From NCBI RefSeq assembly GCF_023721815.1, contig NZ_JAMDLI010000001.1, forward strand, positions 1-64,000: DNA of 64,000 nucleotides, in the 5' to 3' direction. Below the pieces are notes generated by a model that was not told where the DNA came from, ran no database searches, and worked only from the letters and a program-made list of their open reading frames with translations. The position numbers and the translations under genes were made by a program. Each line of letters begins with the position of its first letter. The stretch's first letter is position 1. Below are positions 47,618 through 58,489 of the stretch, one piece after another. The stretch is from Pleomorphomonas sp. JP5 (GTDB lineage Bacteria > Pseudomonadota > Alphaproteobacteria > Rhizobiales > Pleomorphomonadaceae).

Positions 47618-48106
47618 ATGAAACTCAGCCAGGTGGCAAAGTCCTTCCTCCTCAAGGAGTTCGTATCGGGGTTTTTCCTCGCAATGCGTTACTTCTTCAA
47701 GGCGAAGCCGACCATCAACTACCCCTTCGAGAAAGGGGCGGTCAGCCCACGTTTCCGGGGCGAGCATGCCCTGCGCCGCTATCCGAGCGGCGAGGAGCGC
47801 TGCATTGCCTGCAAGCTTTGCGAGGCGATCTGCCCGGCGCAGGCGATCACAATTGAAGCCGGTCCGCGCGGCAACGACGGTACGCGTCGTACCACGCGCT
47901 ACGACATCGACATGGTGAAGTGCATCTACTGCGGCTTCTGTCAGGAAGCCTGCCCTGTGGACGCCATCGTCGAAGGACCGAACTTTGAGTTCGCGACCGA
48001 GACGCGCGAGGAGCTCTACTTCTCCAAGGAGCGTCTACTGGCCAACGGCGACCGCTGGGAACGCGAGATCGCCCGCAACATCGCGGCCGACGCGCCTTAT
48101 CGCTGA
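47618..48106 (+). CDS. nuoI: NADH-quinone oxidoreductase subunit I
   Basis: 162 aa TYKY-type ferredoxin carrying clusters N6a and N6b: [12 protein letters not shown] and [12 protein letters not shown], each with its fourth ligand. Amphipathic N-terminal helix. ATG 47618 has AGGGAAG upstream. Confidence 0.96.
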   Translation: MKLSQVAKSFLLKEFVSGFFLAMRYFFKAKPTINYPFEKGAVSPRFRGEHALRRYPSGEERCIACKLCEAICPAQAITIEAGPRGNDGTRRTTRYDIDMVKCIYCGFCQEACPVDAIVEGPNFEFATETREELYFSKERLLANGDRWEREIARNIAADAPYR

Positions 48107-48172
48107 GCGACGGTCGAACGGGAAGACTGACGGGATTGGACGCGCCGACGGGCGCATCGGGGACGAAGCGAG

Positions 48173-48784
48173 ATGATACAGGCCTTGTTCTTCTATCTGT
48201 TTGCGGCGGTCACCATCGCTTCTGCGGTCATGGTGATTTCTTCGCGCAACCCCGTGCATTCGGTGCTGTTCCTGATCCTTGCCTTCGTCAACGCCGCCGG
48301 CCTCTTCATGCTGGCCGGCGCCGAGTTCCTGGCGTTGCTGCTGATCGTCGTCTACGTCGGCGCCGTGGCCGTCTTGTTCCTGTTCGTGGTGATGATGCTC
48401 GATGTCGACTTCGTCGAGCTCCGCCAGGGCTTCATGCAGTATCTGCCGATTGGCGTTCTGGTCGGCCTGATCTTCCTGGCCGAACTCCTGATGGTGGCGG
48501 GCGCCTGGGTGTTCGCGCCGGAAGCCACGGCCACCGCTTCGGCGCCGATCCCGGATCCCGACCGGGTGTCCAACACGCTGGCGCTCGGGCAGCTTCTCTA
48601 TACCCGTTACGTCTACTTCTTCCAGGTCGCTGGCCTTGTGCTGCTGGTCGCCATGATCGGCGCCATCGCGCTGACCTTGCGGCACCGCGCCTCGGTTCGG
48701 CGCCAGAACATTTCTGTCCAGGTGGCGCGCACCCGCGCCACCGCCATCGAAGTCAAGCATGTCGAGCCGGGGAGGGGACTGTGA
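48173..48784 (+). CDS. nuoJ: NADH-quinone oxidoreductase subunit J
   Basis: 203 aa, five transmembrane helices; conserved [27 protein letters not shown] and [17 protein letters not shown] with the pi-bulge glycine. Follows nuoI after 66 bp. Confidence 0.95.
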   Translation: MIQALFFYLFAAVTIASAVMVISSRNPVHSVLFLILAFVNAAGLFMLAGAEFLALLLIVVYVGAVAVLFLFVVMMLDVDFVELRQGFMQYLPIGVLVGLIFLAELLMVAGAWVFAPEATATASAPIPDPDRVSNTLALGQLLYTRYVYFFQVAGLVLLVAMIGAIALTLRHRASVRRQNISVQVARTRATAIEVKHVEPGRGL

Positions 48785-48830
48785 TCGCTCGTGTTTCGCA
48801 ACTCCACTTCGGACAAGGAAGGTTGACGCC

Positions 48831-49139
48831 ATGACGCTCGGTCTAGCCCATTACCTGTCGGTCGCGGCGATCCTGTTCACGCTCGGGGTGCTCGGGATCT
48901 TCCTCAATCGGAAGAACGTCATCGTCATCCTGATGAGCGTCGAGTTGATCCTTCTCGCGGTCAACCTCAACCTCGTCGCCTTCTCGCATTTCCTTGGTGA
49001 TCTCGTCGGACAGGTCTTCGCCCTGTTCGTGCTGACGGTCGCCGCCGCCGAGGCCGCTATCGGTCTTGCCATTCTGGTCGCTTTCTTCCGCAACCGCGGC
49101 TCCATCGCGGTGGAAGACATCAACGTGATGAAGGGCTGA
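48831..49139 (+). CDS. nuoK: NADH-quinone oxidoreductase subunit K
   Basis: 102 aa, three transmembrane helices. Contains the two proton-channel glutamates in [14 protein letters not shown] and [20 protein letters not shown] 48831 chosen from the family start MTLGLAHYL. Confidence 0.95.
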   Translation: MTLGLAHYLSVAAILFTLGVLGIFLNRKNVIVILMSVELILLAVNLNLVAFSHFLGDLVGQVFALFVLTVAAAEAAIGLAILVAFFRNRGSIAVEDINVMKG

Positions 49140-49147
49140 CGCAAGAG

Positions 49148-51235
49148 ATGTATTCCCTCATCGTCTTCCTTCCGCTCATCGGCTTCCTGATCGCCGGCGC
49201 CATCGCACTCTGGGGCGCGGCGGCCACCGTGCCTGCGCCCGAGGGCGGCCACGGCCACCACGACGATCATCATGCCGCCCACGCCGAGCATGACGAGCAC
49301 ACCAATGCCGGCCATGACGATCATCATCATGCCCCGGAGCCGGCCGCGCCCGGCTCGCGCCTCGCCGAGCTGGTGACCACCGGTCTGCTGTTCGTTTCGG
49401 CGATCCTGTCCTGGGTGGCCTTCATTTCGGTCGGATTCGGCGAACATGAAACGCAGTCGATCCAGGTGCTGACCTGGATTACCTCCGGCGCCATGCAGAT
49501 CGACTGGGCGTTCCGCGTCGACACGCTGACCGTCGTCATGCTGGTGGTGGTGAACACCGTGTCGTCCCTGGTTCACCTCTACTCGATGGGCTACATGGCC
49601 GACGATCCGGATCGGCCGCGCTTCTTCGCCTATCTCAGTCTGTTTACCTTCGCCATGCTGATGCTGGTGACCGCCGACAACCTCGTGCAGATGTTCTTCG
49701 GCTGGGAAGGCGTGGGTCTCGCCTCCTATCTTCTGATCGGCTTCTGGTACAAGAAGCCGTCGGCTTCGGCAGCCGCCATAAAGGCCTTCGTCGTCAACCG
49801 CATCGGCGACTTCGGCTTCATGCTCGGCATCTTCGGCATCTTCGTGATGTTCGGGACCATCGGCTTCACCGACATCTTCGCCAATGTCTCGACGGTCGAA
49901 GGCAAGACGATCCATTTCCTGTGGGGCGAATGGGACGCCATCACGGTGATCTGCCTCCTGCTGTTCATGGGGGCCATGGGCAAGAGCGCGCAGTTCCTGC
50001 TGCACACCTGGCTACCGGACGCCATGGAAGGCCCGACGCCGGTCTCCGCCCTCATCCACGCCGCGACCATGGTGACCGCCGGCGTGTTCATGGTGGCGCG
50101 CCTGTCGCCGCTCTTCGACCTCAGCCCGACGGCGCTCACCGTCGTCACGCTGGTCGGCGCCATCACCGCCTTCTTTGCCGCCACCGTCGGTCTCGTTCAG
50201 AACGACATCAAGCGCGTCATCGCCTACTCGACCTGTTCGCAGCTTGGCTACATGTTCGTGGCGCTTGGCGTCGGGGCCTATGGAGCCGGTGTGTTCCACC
50301 TGTTCACGCATGCCTTCTTCAAGGCGCTGCTGTTCCTCGGTGCCGGTTCGGTTATCATGGCCAGCCATCACGAGCAGGACATGCGCTCGATGGGTGGGCT
50401 CCGCAACAAGATCCCGCTGACCTTCTGGGCGATGACGCTCGGCACGCTCGCCATCACCGGCGTCGGCATTCCCGGCACGGAGATCGGCTTTGCAGGCTTC
50501 CTGTCCAAGGACGCCATCATCGAGAGCGCCTTTGCCGGGCATAACCCGGTCTCGGGTCTCGCCGCCGTCCTGCTGGTGATCGCTGCCGGCTTCACCAGCT
50601 TTTACTCCTGGCGTCTGGTGTTCATGACCTTCTTCGGCACCAGCCGTGCCCCGAAGGATGTCTACGATCACGCCAAGGAAAGCCCGCTGGTCGTGCTCAT
50701 TCCGCTCGGCGTGCTGTCGCTCGGCGCCGTGCTCGCCGGCATGGTGTTCTACGGCCAGTATGTCGGCGAGGCGCAGGCGGAGTTCTGGAAGGGCTCGCTG
50801 TTCTATGGTCCGGAGAACCACATCCTGCATGCCATGCACGAGGTGTCGTTCCTGGTGAAGGTGTCGCCCTTCCTGGCCATGCTGGTTGGTTTCGCCATCG
50901 CCTACTGGTTCTACATTCTGAATCCGGCGCTGCCCAAGAAGCTCGCCGCCGCGCTGCCGGGGCTCTACAAGTTCCTGCTCAACAAGTGGTACTTCGACGA
51001 GCTCTACGACCTCATCTTCGTGCGGCCGGCGTTCGCCATCGGTCGCCTGTTCTGGAAGACCGGTGACGGCGCCATCATCGACGGGCTCGGGCCCAATGGT
51101 GTGGCTGCCCGTGTGCAGGACGTCACCGCCCGCGTCGTGCGGCTGCAGACCGGATATGTCTACCATTATGCCTTTGCCATGGTGATCGGCGTTGCCGCCC
51201 TGATCACCTGGGCCATGTTCGCCGGGGGACAATGA
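49148..51235 (+). CDS. nuoL: NADH-quinone oxidoreductase subunit L with histidine-rich loop
   Basis: 695 aa antiporter-like subunit at the distal end of the membrane arm, with the long C-terminal lateral helix. Conserved VFFGWEGVG-type motif ([20 protein letters not shown]) and [21 protein letters not shown]. Between helices 1 and 2 there is an insertion with 12 histidines in residues 35-61, rich also in Asp, not part of E. coli NuoL. Overlaps nuoM by 4 nt. Confidence 0.94.
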   Translation: MYSLIVFLPLIGFLIAGAIALWGAAATVPAPEGGHGHHDDHHAAHAEHDEHTNAGHDDHHHAPEPAAPGSRLAELVTTGLLFVSAILSWVAFISVGFGEHETQSIQVLTWITSGAMQIDWAFRVDTLTVVMLVVVNTVSSLVHLYSMGYMADDPDRPRFFAYLSLFTFAMLMLVTADNLVQMFFGWEGVGLASYLLIGFWYKKPSASAAAIKAFVVNRIGDFGFMLGIFGIFVMFGTIGFTDIFANVSTVEGKTIHFLWGEWDAITVICLLLFMGAMGKSAQFLLHTWLPDAMEGPTPVSALIHAATMVTAGVFMVARLSPLFDLSPTALTVVTLVGAITAFFAATVGLVQNDIKRVIAYSTCSQLGYMFVALGVGAYGAGVFHLFTHAFFKALLFLGAGSVIMASHHEQDMRSMGGLRNKIPLTFWAMTLGTLAITGVGIPGTEIGFAGFLSKDAIIESAFAGHNPVSGLAAVLLVIAAGFTSFYSWRLVFMTFFGTSRAPKDVYDHAKESPLVVLIPLGVLSLGAVLAGMVFYGQYVGEAQAEFWKGSLFYGPENHILHAMHEVSFLVKVSPFLAMLVGFAIAYWFYILNPALPKKLAAALPGLYKFLLNKWYFDELYDLIFVRPAFAIGRLFWKTGDGAIIDGLGPNGVAARVQDVTARVVRLQTGYVYHYAFAMVIGVAALITWAMFAGGQ

Positions 51236-52764
51236 GTATGAGCGGAATGCCGCTTCTGACGCTGACCACGTTCCTGCCACTGGCGGGTGCCCTGTTCATT
51301 CTGATGATCCGGGCACAGGACGAGGCCGCGATCCTCAACATCCGGCGCGTGGCGCTGATCACCACGGCCTTGACCTTCCTGGTGTCGATCGGCATCTGGA
51401 CTGGCTTCGATCCCAAGAATCCGGGCTTCCAGCTCACGGAAGTCGCTGGCTGGTCAGGTAGCTTCTTTGCCTACCGAATGGGGGTCGACGGGATCTCGAT
51501 CCTGTTCGTGCTGCTGACGACGTTTCTGATGCCTTTCTGCATCCTTGCCAGTTGGGAGTCCGTGCAGGTCCGCGTCAAGGAATACATGATCGCCTTCCTG
51601 GTGCTCGAGACGCTGATGGTCGGCGTGTTCTGCGCCACCGACCTCGTGCTGTTCTACGTGTTCTTCGAGGGCGGTCTGATCCCGATGTTCCTGATCATCG
51701 GTATCTGGGGCGGCCAGCGCCGCGTCTACGCCTCCTACAAGTTCTTCCTCTACACGCTGGCCGGCTCCGTGCTGATGATGCTGGCGATTATGGCGATGTA
51801 CTGGCAGAGCGGCACGACCGACATCACCGAGTTGGTCAACCATCCGTTCCCGGCAACCATGCAGTGGTGGCTGTGGTTCGCCTTCTTCGCCTCCTTCGCG
51901 GTGAAGATGCCCATGTGGCCGGTTCACACCTGGCTGCCGGATGCCCACGTCGAGGCGCCGACCGCCGGCTCGGTCCTGCTCGCTGCCATCCTGCTGAAGA
52001 TGGGCGGTTACGGCTTCCTGCGCTTCTCGCTGCCGATGTTCCCGCTGGCGTCGGTCGATCTTGCCCCCTTCATCTTCACCCTCTCGGTGGTCGCCATCGT
52101 CTACACGTCGCTGGTGGCGCTGGTGCAGGAGGACATGAAGAAGCTGATCGCCTATTCGTCGGTCGCCCACATGGGCTACGTCACCATGGGCATCTTCACG
52201 CTGAACACGCAGGGTCTGCAGGGCGCGGTGTTCCAGATGTTCAGCCACGGCCTCGTGTCCGGCGCGCTGTTCCTTTGCGTCGGCGTCGTCTACGATCGGT
52301 TGCATACCCGCGAAATCGCCGCCTATGGCGGCCTCGTCAACCGCATGCCGGCCTACGCGACGGTGTTCATGGTCATGACCATGGCCAACGTCGGCCTGCC
52401 CGGTACGTCCGGCTTCATCGGCGAGTTCCTGACCCTGTCCGCAGCTTTCCAGGTCAACACCTGGGTGGCCGCCTTCGCGGCACTCGGCGTCATCCTGTCG
52501 GCTGCCTACGCTCTCTGGCTGTTCCGCCGGGTCGTTTGGGGTTCGCTCACCAAGGCAAGCCTAAAGGCCATGATGGATCTCACCCCGCGTGAGATTGCGA
52601 TCCTGGCGCCGCTCGTGGTGCTCGTCATCCTGTTCGGCGTCTATCCGATGCCGGTGCTCGACGCCACGGCCGCTTCCCTGGAAGCGCTTCTTCGCTCCGT
52701 CCACGCGGCGATCGACGCCGCCGGCCAGACCGCATCGGCCGGGCCGCTGCCGCTGATCCGCTGA
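51232..52764 (+). CDS. nuoM: NADH-quinone oxidoreductase subunit M
   Basis: 510 aa antiporter-like subunit, about 14 helices. [41 protein letters not shown] and [14 protein letters not shown] are seen. ATG 51232 overlaps the nuoL stop; ATG 51238 is an alternative two codons later. Confidence 0.95.
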   Translation: MSMSGMPLLTLTTFLPLAGALFILMIRAQDEAAILNIRRVALITTALTFLVSIGIWTGFDPKNPGFQLTEVAGWSGSFFAYRMGVDGISILFVLLTTFLMPFCILASWESVQVRVKEYMIAFLVLETLMVGVFCATDLVLFYVFFEGGLIPMFLIIGIWGGQRRVYASYKFFLYTLAGSVLMMLAIMAMYWQSGTTDITELVNHPFPATMQWWLWFAFFASFAVKMPMWPVHTWLPDAHVEAPTAGSVLLAAILLKMGGYGFLRFSLPMFPLASVDLAPFIFTLSVVAIVYTSLVALVQEDMKKLIAYSSVAHMGYVTMGIFTLNTQGLQGAVFQMFSHGLVSGALFLCVGVVYDRLHTREIAAYGGLVNRMPAYATVFMVMTMANVGLPGTSGFIGEFLTLSAAFQVNTWVAAFAALGVILSAAYALWLFRRVVWGSLTKASLKAMMDLTPREIAILAPLVVLVILFGVYPMPVLDATAASLEALLRSVHAAIDAAGQTASAGPLPLIR

Positions 52765-52775
52765 GGGCATAGACA

Positions 52776-54203
52776 ATGACCGCACTTCCCGATTTTGCCC
52801 TTGCCGGACCGGAGCTTCTCCTGGCTGTTGGCGCACTCTTGCTGCTCATGCTCGGCGCTTATGGCGGCGAGAAGCGGGGCGGCCTCGTTTCCGGCCTGTC
52901 GGCTCTGCTCCTGGTCGTCGCTGCGATCGCGGTGATCGTCGGGCGTGATGGCTCTACCTTTGGCGGGTCTTTCGTGGTTGACGGCTTCGGCCGCTTCCTC
53001 AAGGTGCTGGTTCTGATCGGCTCGGCTCTGGCCGTGATCATGACGCAGCGCTTCGCCGTCGCCGAGAAGTTCTTCCACTTCGAACTGCCCGTGCTGATCG
53101 TCCTCGCCACCATCGGCATGCTGCTGATGATCTCGGCGGGGGATCTCATCGCCGTCTATCTCGGCCTTGAGCTGCAGTCGCTGGCGCTCTATGTCGTCGC
53201 TTCGTTCCATCGCGACGACGGTCGCTCGACGGAAGCCGGCCTCAAGTATTTCGTCCTGGGAGCTCTCTCTTCGGGCATGCTCCTTTACGGCGCTTCTCTC
53301 ATCTACGGCTTCACGGGGCATGTCGATTTTGCAGGCATCGCCACCGCTGCCGGCAGTGGGCAGGCCTCGCTGGGGCTCACGTTCGGCATTGTCTTCGTTG
53401 CCGCCGGCATTGCCTTCAAGGTGTCGGCCGTTCCGTTCCACATGTGGACGCCAGACGTCTATGAGGGGGCGCCGACCCCCGTCACCGCCTTCTTCGCCGC
53501 CGCCCCGAAGATCGCCGCCATGGCGTTGTTCGTTCGCGTCGCTCTGGAGGCTCTGGAGCCGGTCAAGGCCGAGTGGCAGCAGATCGTCGCCTTCATGTCG
53601 CTGGCCTCGATGATCTTGGGTGCCTTCGCCGCCATCGGTCAGCGCAACATCAAGCGTCTGATGGCCTACTCGTCCATCGGCCACATGGGCTTTGCCCTGG
53701 TCGGGCTCGCCGCCGGTTCGGAGGCGGGCGTCTACGGAATCCTGATCTACCTCGCCACCTATCTCGCCATGACGGCCGGCGCCTTCGCCGTCATCCTGTC
53801 CATGCGGCGGGACGGTGTCATGGTCGAGGACATCGATAGCCTGGCCGGTCTGTCGCGCACCAACCCGATGGTCGCCTACCTCTTGGGCATCATCATGTTC
53901 TCGCTGGCCGGCATTCCGCCGTTCGCGGGCTTCTTCGGCAAGTATTTCGTCTTCGCCGCGGCCATCAACGCCGGCCTCTACTGGCTCGCGGTGATCGGTA
54001 TCCTGAGCTCAGTCGTTGGCGCCTACTACTACCTCCGCATCGTCAAGATCATGTTCCTCGACGAGCCAAAGGGCACCTTCGAGCCTATGGGGGGCGAGAT
54101 GAAGGTGGTGCTGGGCGTCTCGGGCCTGTTCGTTGCCGCCTTCGCGCTCGTGCTTGGGCCGCTCGGCGAGGTGGCGCTCGCCGCTGCCCGTACCTTGTTC
54201 TGA
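52776..54203 (+). CDS. nuoN: NADH-quinone oxidoreductase subunit N
   Basis: 475 aa antiporter-like subunit. [53 protein letters not shown] and [16 protein letters not shown] are diagnostic. Last subunit gene; birA starts 10 bp later. Confidence 0.95.
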   Translation: MTALPDFALAGPELLLAVGALLLLMLGAYGGEKRGGLVSGLSALLLVVAAIAVIVGRDGSTFGGSFVVDGFGRFLKVLVLIGSALAVIMTQRFAVAEKFFHFELPVLIVLATIGMLLMISAGDLIAVYLGLELQSLALYVVASFHRDDGRSTEAGLKYFVLGALSSGMLLYGASLIYGFTGHVDFAGIATAAGSGQASLGLTFGIVFVAAGIAFKVSAVPFHMWTPDVYEGAPTPVTAFFAAAPKIAAMALFVRVALEALEPVKAEWQQIVAFMSLASMILGAFAAIGQRNIKRLMAYSSIGHMGFALVGLAAGSEAGVYGILIYLATYLAMTAGAFAVILSMRRDGVMVEDIDSLAGLSRTNPMVAYLLGIIMFSLAGIPPFAGFFGKYFVFAAAINAGLYWLAVIGILSSVVGAYYYLRIVKIMFLDEPKGTFEPMGGEMKVVLGVSGLFVAAFALVLGPLGEVALAAARTLF

Positions 54204-54213
54204 GATCATCCTC

Positions 54214-54978
54214 GTGACGACGGAAGGTTCGGGGCTGGTCTGTCCCGACGGATATGCAGCCATCCACCTCGACGATGTCGGGTCGACAAACGCCGAGGCC
54301 CTCGAGCGCGCACAACAGGGCGCTGCCTCGGGGCTTTGGGTAGTCGCCCGTCGCCAGACGGCGGGGCGCGGTCGGCGGGGGCGGAGTTGGACGTCCGAGC
54401 CGGGCAATCTTTATGCTTCGCTGATGCTGCGCGATCCCATCGAGGATGCACGGCTCGGCGAGCTTCCTCTGGTCGTGGCACTGGCGGTACACGATGCCGT
54501 CGCTACGGCGCTGCCGCCTTTCGCCCGCGCCGATCTTGCCATCAAGTGGCCGAACGACATCCTCTACGCCGGCGCCAAGCTCTGCGGCATCCTGATAGAG
54601 GCGGCTGGCATGCCAGGGAGCCGGGTCATTGTGGCCGGCATGGGCATCAATTGCTCCCATCATCCCGACGTCGCGCTCTATAGCGCCACTGATCTGGCCG
54701 AGGTGGGTTATCCAACCGAGCCCGAGGCACTGTTCGCGCTCCTGTCCGAGGCCATGGCCCGGCGTCTCGCCGAGTGGCGGGAAGGAAGCTTTGCGCCTCT
54801 CCGCGATGCCTGGCTTGCACGCGCACGCGGTATCGGCGAGACCATTGTCGTACGGTTGCCCGGCCGCGAGGTGACTGGCGTCTTTACAGGGCTCGACCCC
54901 GACGGGCGGCTTTTGCTTCGCAATGACCAGGGGCTAGAAACCATCTCGGCCGGCGACGTGTTCTTCGGTCACTCCTGA
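54214..54978 (+). CDS. birA: Biotin--[acetyl-CoA-carboxylase] ligase
   Basis: 254 aa. Catalytic motif GRGRRGRSW (biotinyl-AMP loop), GNLYASLML, and KWPNDILYAGAKLCGILIE; short C-terminal SH3-like domain. No N-terminal DNA-binding domain, so enzyme only and not a bio-operon repressor. GTG 54214 fits the 10-bp gap to nuoN. Commonly between nuoN and rnj in alphaproteobacteria. Confidence 0.93.
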   Translation: MTTEGSGLVCPDGYAAIHLDDVGSTNAEALERAQQGAASGLWVVARRQTAGRGRRGRSWTSEPGNLYASLMLRDPIEDARLGELPLVVALAVHDAVATALPPFARADLAIKWPNDILYAGAKLCGILIEAAGMPGSRVIVAGMGINCSHHPDVALYSATDLAEVGYPTEPEALFALLSEAMARRLAEWREGSFAPLRDAWLARARGIGETIVVRLPGREVTGVFTGLDPDGRLLLRNDQGLETISAGDVFFGHS

Positions 54979-55129
54979 CGCGATCCGGAGCCAGGGCCTG
55001 CTGTCGTTGGTGGGCGGAGGGCTCTCCGAGAGTTTTCTTGACGTGGCCGCCTTTCGCGTCCACGTAGAGCCGACAATCGAGAGAGACGAATGCACGCCGG
55101 CAAAGGGGCCGGCGAACTGGAGATACTCT

Positions 55130-56815
55130 GTGACGAAAAAGAAGAGCGGGGCCGACGAGCTCATTTTCCTGCCGCTGGGCGGCGTTGGCGAAATCGGCAT
55201 GAACCTCGCGCTCTACGGTCTTGGCCCCGAGGCCGACCGCAAATGGCTCATGGTGGACTGTGGCATTTCCTTTGCCGGTCCCGAGCTTCCTGGTGTCGAC
55301 CTGCTCCTGCCCGACATTTCCTTCATTGAGGCCTACAAGGACGATCTGGTCGGCATTCTGATAACCCATGCCCATGAAGACCACTACGGCGCTATCTACG
55401 ACCTATGGCCGCGCCTCGGTGTGCCGGTCTACATGACGCCGTTTGCTGCCGCTTTGCATGCGGCCAAGCGCGAGATGGAGCCCAACGCGCCGCGCGTGCC
55501 AACCAGCGTCGTCGAGCAGGGACAGCGCTTTTCCATCGGGCCTTTCGACGTTGAGCTGGTCGCCATGTCGCATTCGTTGCCCGAGCCGACGGCGGTTCTG
55601 ATCCGCACGACGATGGGCAACGTTCTGCACACCGGCGACTGGAAGATCGATCATGATCCGCGGGTTGGTCAACCGATCGACATGAAGCGCCTCGCCGAGA
55701 TCAGCGTCGAGGGCGTCGACGCCATGATCTGCGACTCCACCAACGCCGTGCGAGCCGGGCGGAGCCCGTCGGAAGGCGAGGTTGCGCATGGGCTTGCCGA
55801 GGTCGTCGCCAGGGCAAAGAAGCGCGTCGCCGTGACCATATTCGCGTCCAACCTCGGCCGTATCCGCTCGATCGCCGAAGCCGCCGCCAAGAACGATCGC
55901 GAGATCGTTGTGGTCGGTCGCGCCATCAAGCGCGTGCTCGACGTCGCCGGGGAGCTCGGCATGCTCGAGGGGCTGCCGCCGTTCCGCGACGAGGAAGCCT
56001 ATGGCTACCTGCCGTCCGACAAGGTCATGGCCATCGTCACCGGTAGCCAGGGCGAGGCGCGCGCCGCGCTCGCCAAGATCGCGGCCGGTGATCATCGGAA
56101 CATCACCCTGAACCGTGGCGACATGGTCATTTTCTCCTCGCGCACCATTCCGGGCAACGAGAAGGCGGTCGGCGCCATCAAGAACAAGTTGGTCGAGCAG
56201 GGCGTCGAAATCGTCACGGACGGAGATGCACTGGTCCACACTTCGGGCCACCCTCGCCGCGACGAAATGATGGAGCTCTATCGCCTCGTCAAGCCGAAGG
56301 TGGCTGTGCCGGTGCATGGCGAGGCTGTCCATCTTGCCGCGCACGAAAGGCTCGCCCGCGAGGCTGGCGTGCCGAGCGTCGCGCGCACCAGGAACGGCGA
56401 GATGCTGCGCCTCCTGCCCGGCGACGAGCCGAAGGCCATCGGCCACGTGCCTTTCGGCATTCTGGTCAAGGACGGAAATCTCGTCCGCGATCCCGAAGGC
56501 TCGGGTGTCGTCGAGCGGCGCAAGATGAGCTTTGCCGGCGTCGTGGTCTGCACCCTGCTGATGAGCGGGCGCGGCGATATTCTCGGTGAGTACGGTCTTA
56601 ACTGCTTCGGCCTGCCGGAGACCGATAACAAGGGCGAGGATTTCGAGGACGTGCTGGCCGCCGCGGTTGACGGTTGCCTGGCTTCGATCCCCAAGGCGCG
56701 CCGCAAGGACGAAGATCTCGTCGCGGAGGCGGTGCGCCGCTCGATCCGCGCCGCCGCCAACGAACGCTGGGGCAAGAAGCCGATCACCGAGGTAACGGTC
56801 CTGAGGGTGGACTGA
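55130..56815 (+). CDS. rnj: Ribonuclease J
   Basis: 561 aa metallo-beta-lactamase/beta-CASP nuclease with 5'-3' exo- and endonuclease activity in RNA maturation and decay. Zinc motif THAHEDHYGA, HTGDWKIDH, beta-CASP region IFASNLGRIRSI ... TGSQGEARAAL ... HTSGHPRRDE. GTG 55130 with GGAG at 7 nt gives the family start TKKKSGADELIFLPLGGVGEIG; longer open frame not used. 151 bp after birA. Confidence 0.94.
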   Translation: MTKKKSGADELIFLPLGGVGEIGMNLALYGLGPEADRKWLMVDCGISFAGPELPGVDLLLPDISFIEAYKDDLVGILITHAHEDHYGAIYDLWPRLGVPVYMTPFAAALHAAKREMEPNAPRVPTSVVEQGQRFSIGPFDVELVAMSHSLPEPTAVLIRTTMGNVLHTGDWKIDHDPRVGQPIDMKRLAEISVEGVDAMICDSTNAVRAGRSPSEGEVAHGLAEVVARAKKRVAVTIFASNLGRIRSIAEAAAKNDREIVVVGRAIKRVLDVAGELGMLEGLPPFRDEEAYGYLPSDKVMAIVTGSQGEARAALAKIAAGDHRNITLNRGDMVIFSSRTIPGNEKAVGAIKNKLVEQGVEIVTDGDALVHTSGHPRRDEMMELYRLVKPKVAVPVHGEAVHLAAHERLAREAGVPSVARTRNGEMLRLLPGDEPKAIGHVPFGILVKDGNLVRDPEGSGVVERRKMSFAGVVVCTLLMSGRGDILGEYGLNCFGLPETDNKGEDFEDVLAAAVDGCLASIPKARRKDEDLVAEAVRRSIRAAANERWGKKPITEVTVLRVD

Positions 56816-56823
56816 GCTGAGAG

Positions 56824-56871
56824 GGCGGGTGCGAACGATTGGGTCTTGTGACCGAGACATTCGCACCCGCC
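56824..56871 (+). terminator. Long inverted repeat after rnj
   Basis: Perfect 12-bp arms GGCGGGTGCGAA and TTCGCACCCGCC around a 24-nt loop that itself contains a 4-bp hairpin (GGTC-TTGT-GACC). It starts 9 bp after the rnj stop. No T tract. Likely the 3' end structure of the nuo-birA-rnj transcripts. Confidence 0.5.
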
Positions 56872-57055
56872 TGATACGAGCTTCGGTGTAAATGTCTCTG
56901 TCATGAGGATCACTGGTCGTTAGCGGTACTAGCGTCTGCTGTGGCGAGAAAAGCCGGCAAACGGTGGCGAACTTCTTCACATCGTCTTAAATGCTCACTA
57001 CTCCCGCAACCTGCTGTTAGGGCAACCAGCGCTAACCTGTGGTCCTGGAGGGACC

Positions 57056-58354
57056 ATGGGAATGCGTCGGTTTTTGGCCTGTCAGGACGGCAACGTAGCG
57101 ATAATCTTCGCCGTCTGTCTGGTGCCGCTTCTGGTCGGTGTCGGGGCCGCGGTCGACTATGCGCGATTGGCCGACGCACGCGAGGCCATGCAGCATTCGC
57201 TCGACGCTACTGTTCTTGCCTTGTCATCCGAGGCGGCCGGTCTCACGAACTCCAACTTGCAGACCCGTGCGTTGGAGGTCTTCAACGTCAATTTTCCCAG
57301 CGGGAAGGCCGAGAATGTCGCCGTCTCGGCGACTTATACACGTTCGAAGGGGGCCAACATTTCGGCTACGGCGACCGGCACCGTTCCGATGACCTTCATG
57401 AACATCATAGGGGTGTCGTCGAAGACGATATCGGCAAGTTCGACTTCAAACTGGTCCACACAGCACCTGAGAGTTGCGCTCGTGCTCGATAATAGTGGAT
57501 CAATGTACTACGATAACAAGATGCCGTCTTTGAAGGAGGCGACTAGGAATCTGTTGTCTACGCTGGAGTCCGTGGCTGTCGAAGATGGAGACGTGTATGT
57601 CTCCATAATCCCATTCAATAAAGACGTAAATATAGGCGGAGGTAATTACGGTTCTAGTTGGTTGGACTGGTCAGAGTGGGAAGCGGATGATGCCAATAAG
57701 ACGACGATAGCCACGAAGACATGTACCGGCTATGGATGGTATAAGAAATGTACAACGGAATATACAACAACCGTCAATGATCATAATACATGGAACGGAT
57801 GCGTAACGGACCGAAACAAGGACTATGACGTCGGGGTCGCTGCTCCGGCGACAAACGACAGCAAGTTCTATCCGGAACAGTACAACAGATGTCCTGCGGT
57901 TTTGACGCCACTCACATACAGCTGGGATACCTTGGACGCCGCCGTTACGGCCATGAACCCGGTTGGTGCAACCAACCAAACCATAGGGCTGGTCTGGGGC
58001 TGGCAGTCTCTGGTATCGACTTCGCCACTCAATGCGCCATCAAAGGACCCCAATATCGAGTACCTGGACGCCATCATCTTGCTGACAGATGGCGTCAACA
58101 CGAGAAATCGTTGGGACGGGGATACAGAGACCCAGTCTCCGGAAGTCGATGCCAGAACCAGACTCGCTTGCGATGCCGCAAAAGCACAGGGGGTTTCCAT
58201 ATTCACGGTGCTTGTCATGAATGGAAACGCTGGTTTGTTGCAAAATTGCGCATCAAGCCCGGATCAGTACTTCAAGCTCACATCGGCGAACCAGATTATA
58301 ACTACATTTAATACGATCGGAACCAAGCTATCGAAGTTGCGGATCGCGCAGTAG
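57056..58354 (+). CDS. TadG-like pilus assembly protein with von Willebrand A domain
   Basis: 432 aa. Residues 1-60 are the TadE/TadG N-terminus (short basic leader, membrane helix NVAIIFAVCLVPLLVGVGAAVDYAR, and Ala/Leu-rich helix). From about 138 a vWA domain with MIDAS residues Asp145-Asn-Ser147-Gly-Ser149 and LLTDGVNTRN. An insertion (about 195-290) is rich in Tyr, Thr, Asn, Trp with paired cysteines. The 5' part has normal GC, but 57490-58330 is clearly AT-richer with different codon use. No other tad genes are nearby. ATG 57056 follows GGAGG. Confidence 0.8.
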   Translation: MGMRRFLACQDGNVAIIFAVCLVPLLVGVGAAVDYARLADAREAMQHSLDATVLALSSEAAGLTNSNLQTRALEVFNVNFPSGKAENVAVSATYTRSKGANISATATGTVPMTFMNIIGVSSKTISASSTSNWSTQHLRVALVLDNSGSMYYDNKMPSLKEATRNLLSTLESVAVEDGDVYVSIIPFNKDVNIGGGNYGSSWLDWSEWEADDANKTTIATKTCTGYGWYKKCTTEYTTTVNDHNTWNGCVTDRNKDYDVGVAAPATNDSKFYPEQYNRCPAVLTPLTYSWDTLDAAVTAMNPVGATNQTIGLVWGWQSLVSTSPLNAPSKDPNIEYLDAIILLTDGVNTRNRWDGDTETQSPEVDARTRLACDAAKAQGVSIFTVLVMNGNAGLLQNCASSPDQYFKLTSANQIITTFNTIGTKLSKLRIAQ

Positions 58355-58489
58355 ATCTGGATAATGCTTAACGAAGCATTGGTATCAAGCCGTGTGTGAC
58401 CAGATATAGTGTCAGAGACACCGTCACGACGGAAACGATGGTGCCGATCAGAACTCCACTGGCCGATTGCTCGACATAGAGCCGGTATT

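Noticed and set aside
56816-57055. Possible tRNA or small RNA between rnj and the TadG-like gene
   Set aside because: The inverted repeat looked like an acceptor stem, but spacing, missing T-loop and absent CCA rule out a tRNA; no promoter-like element for an sRNA could be supported.
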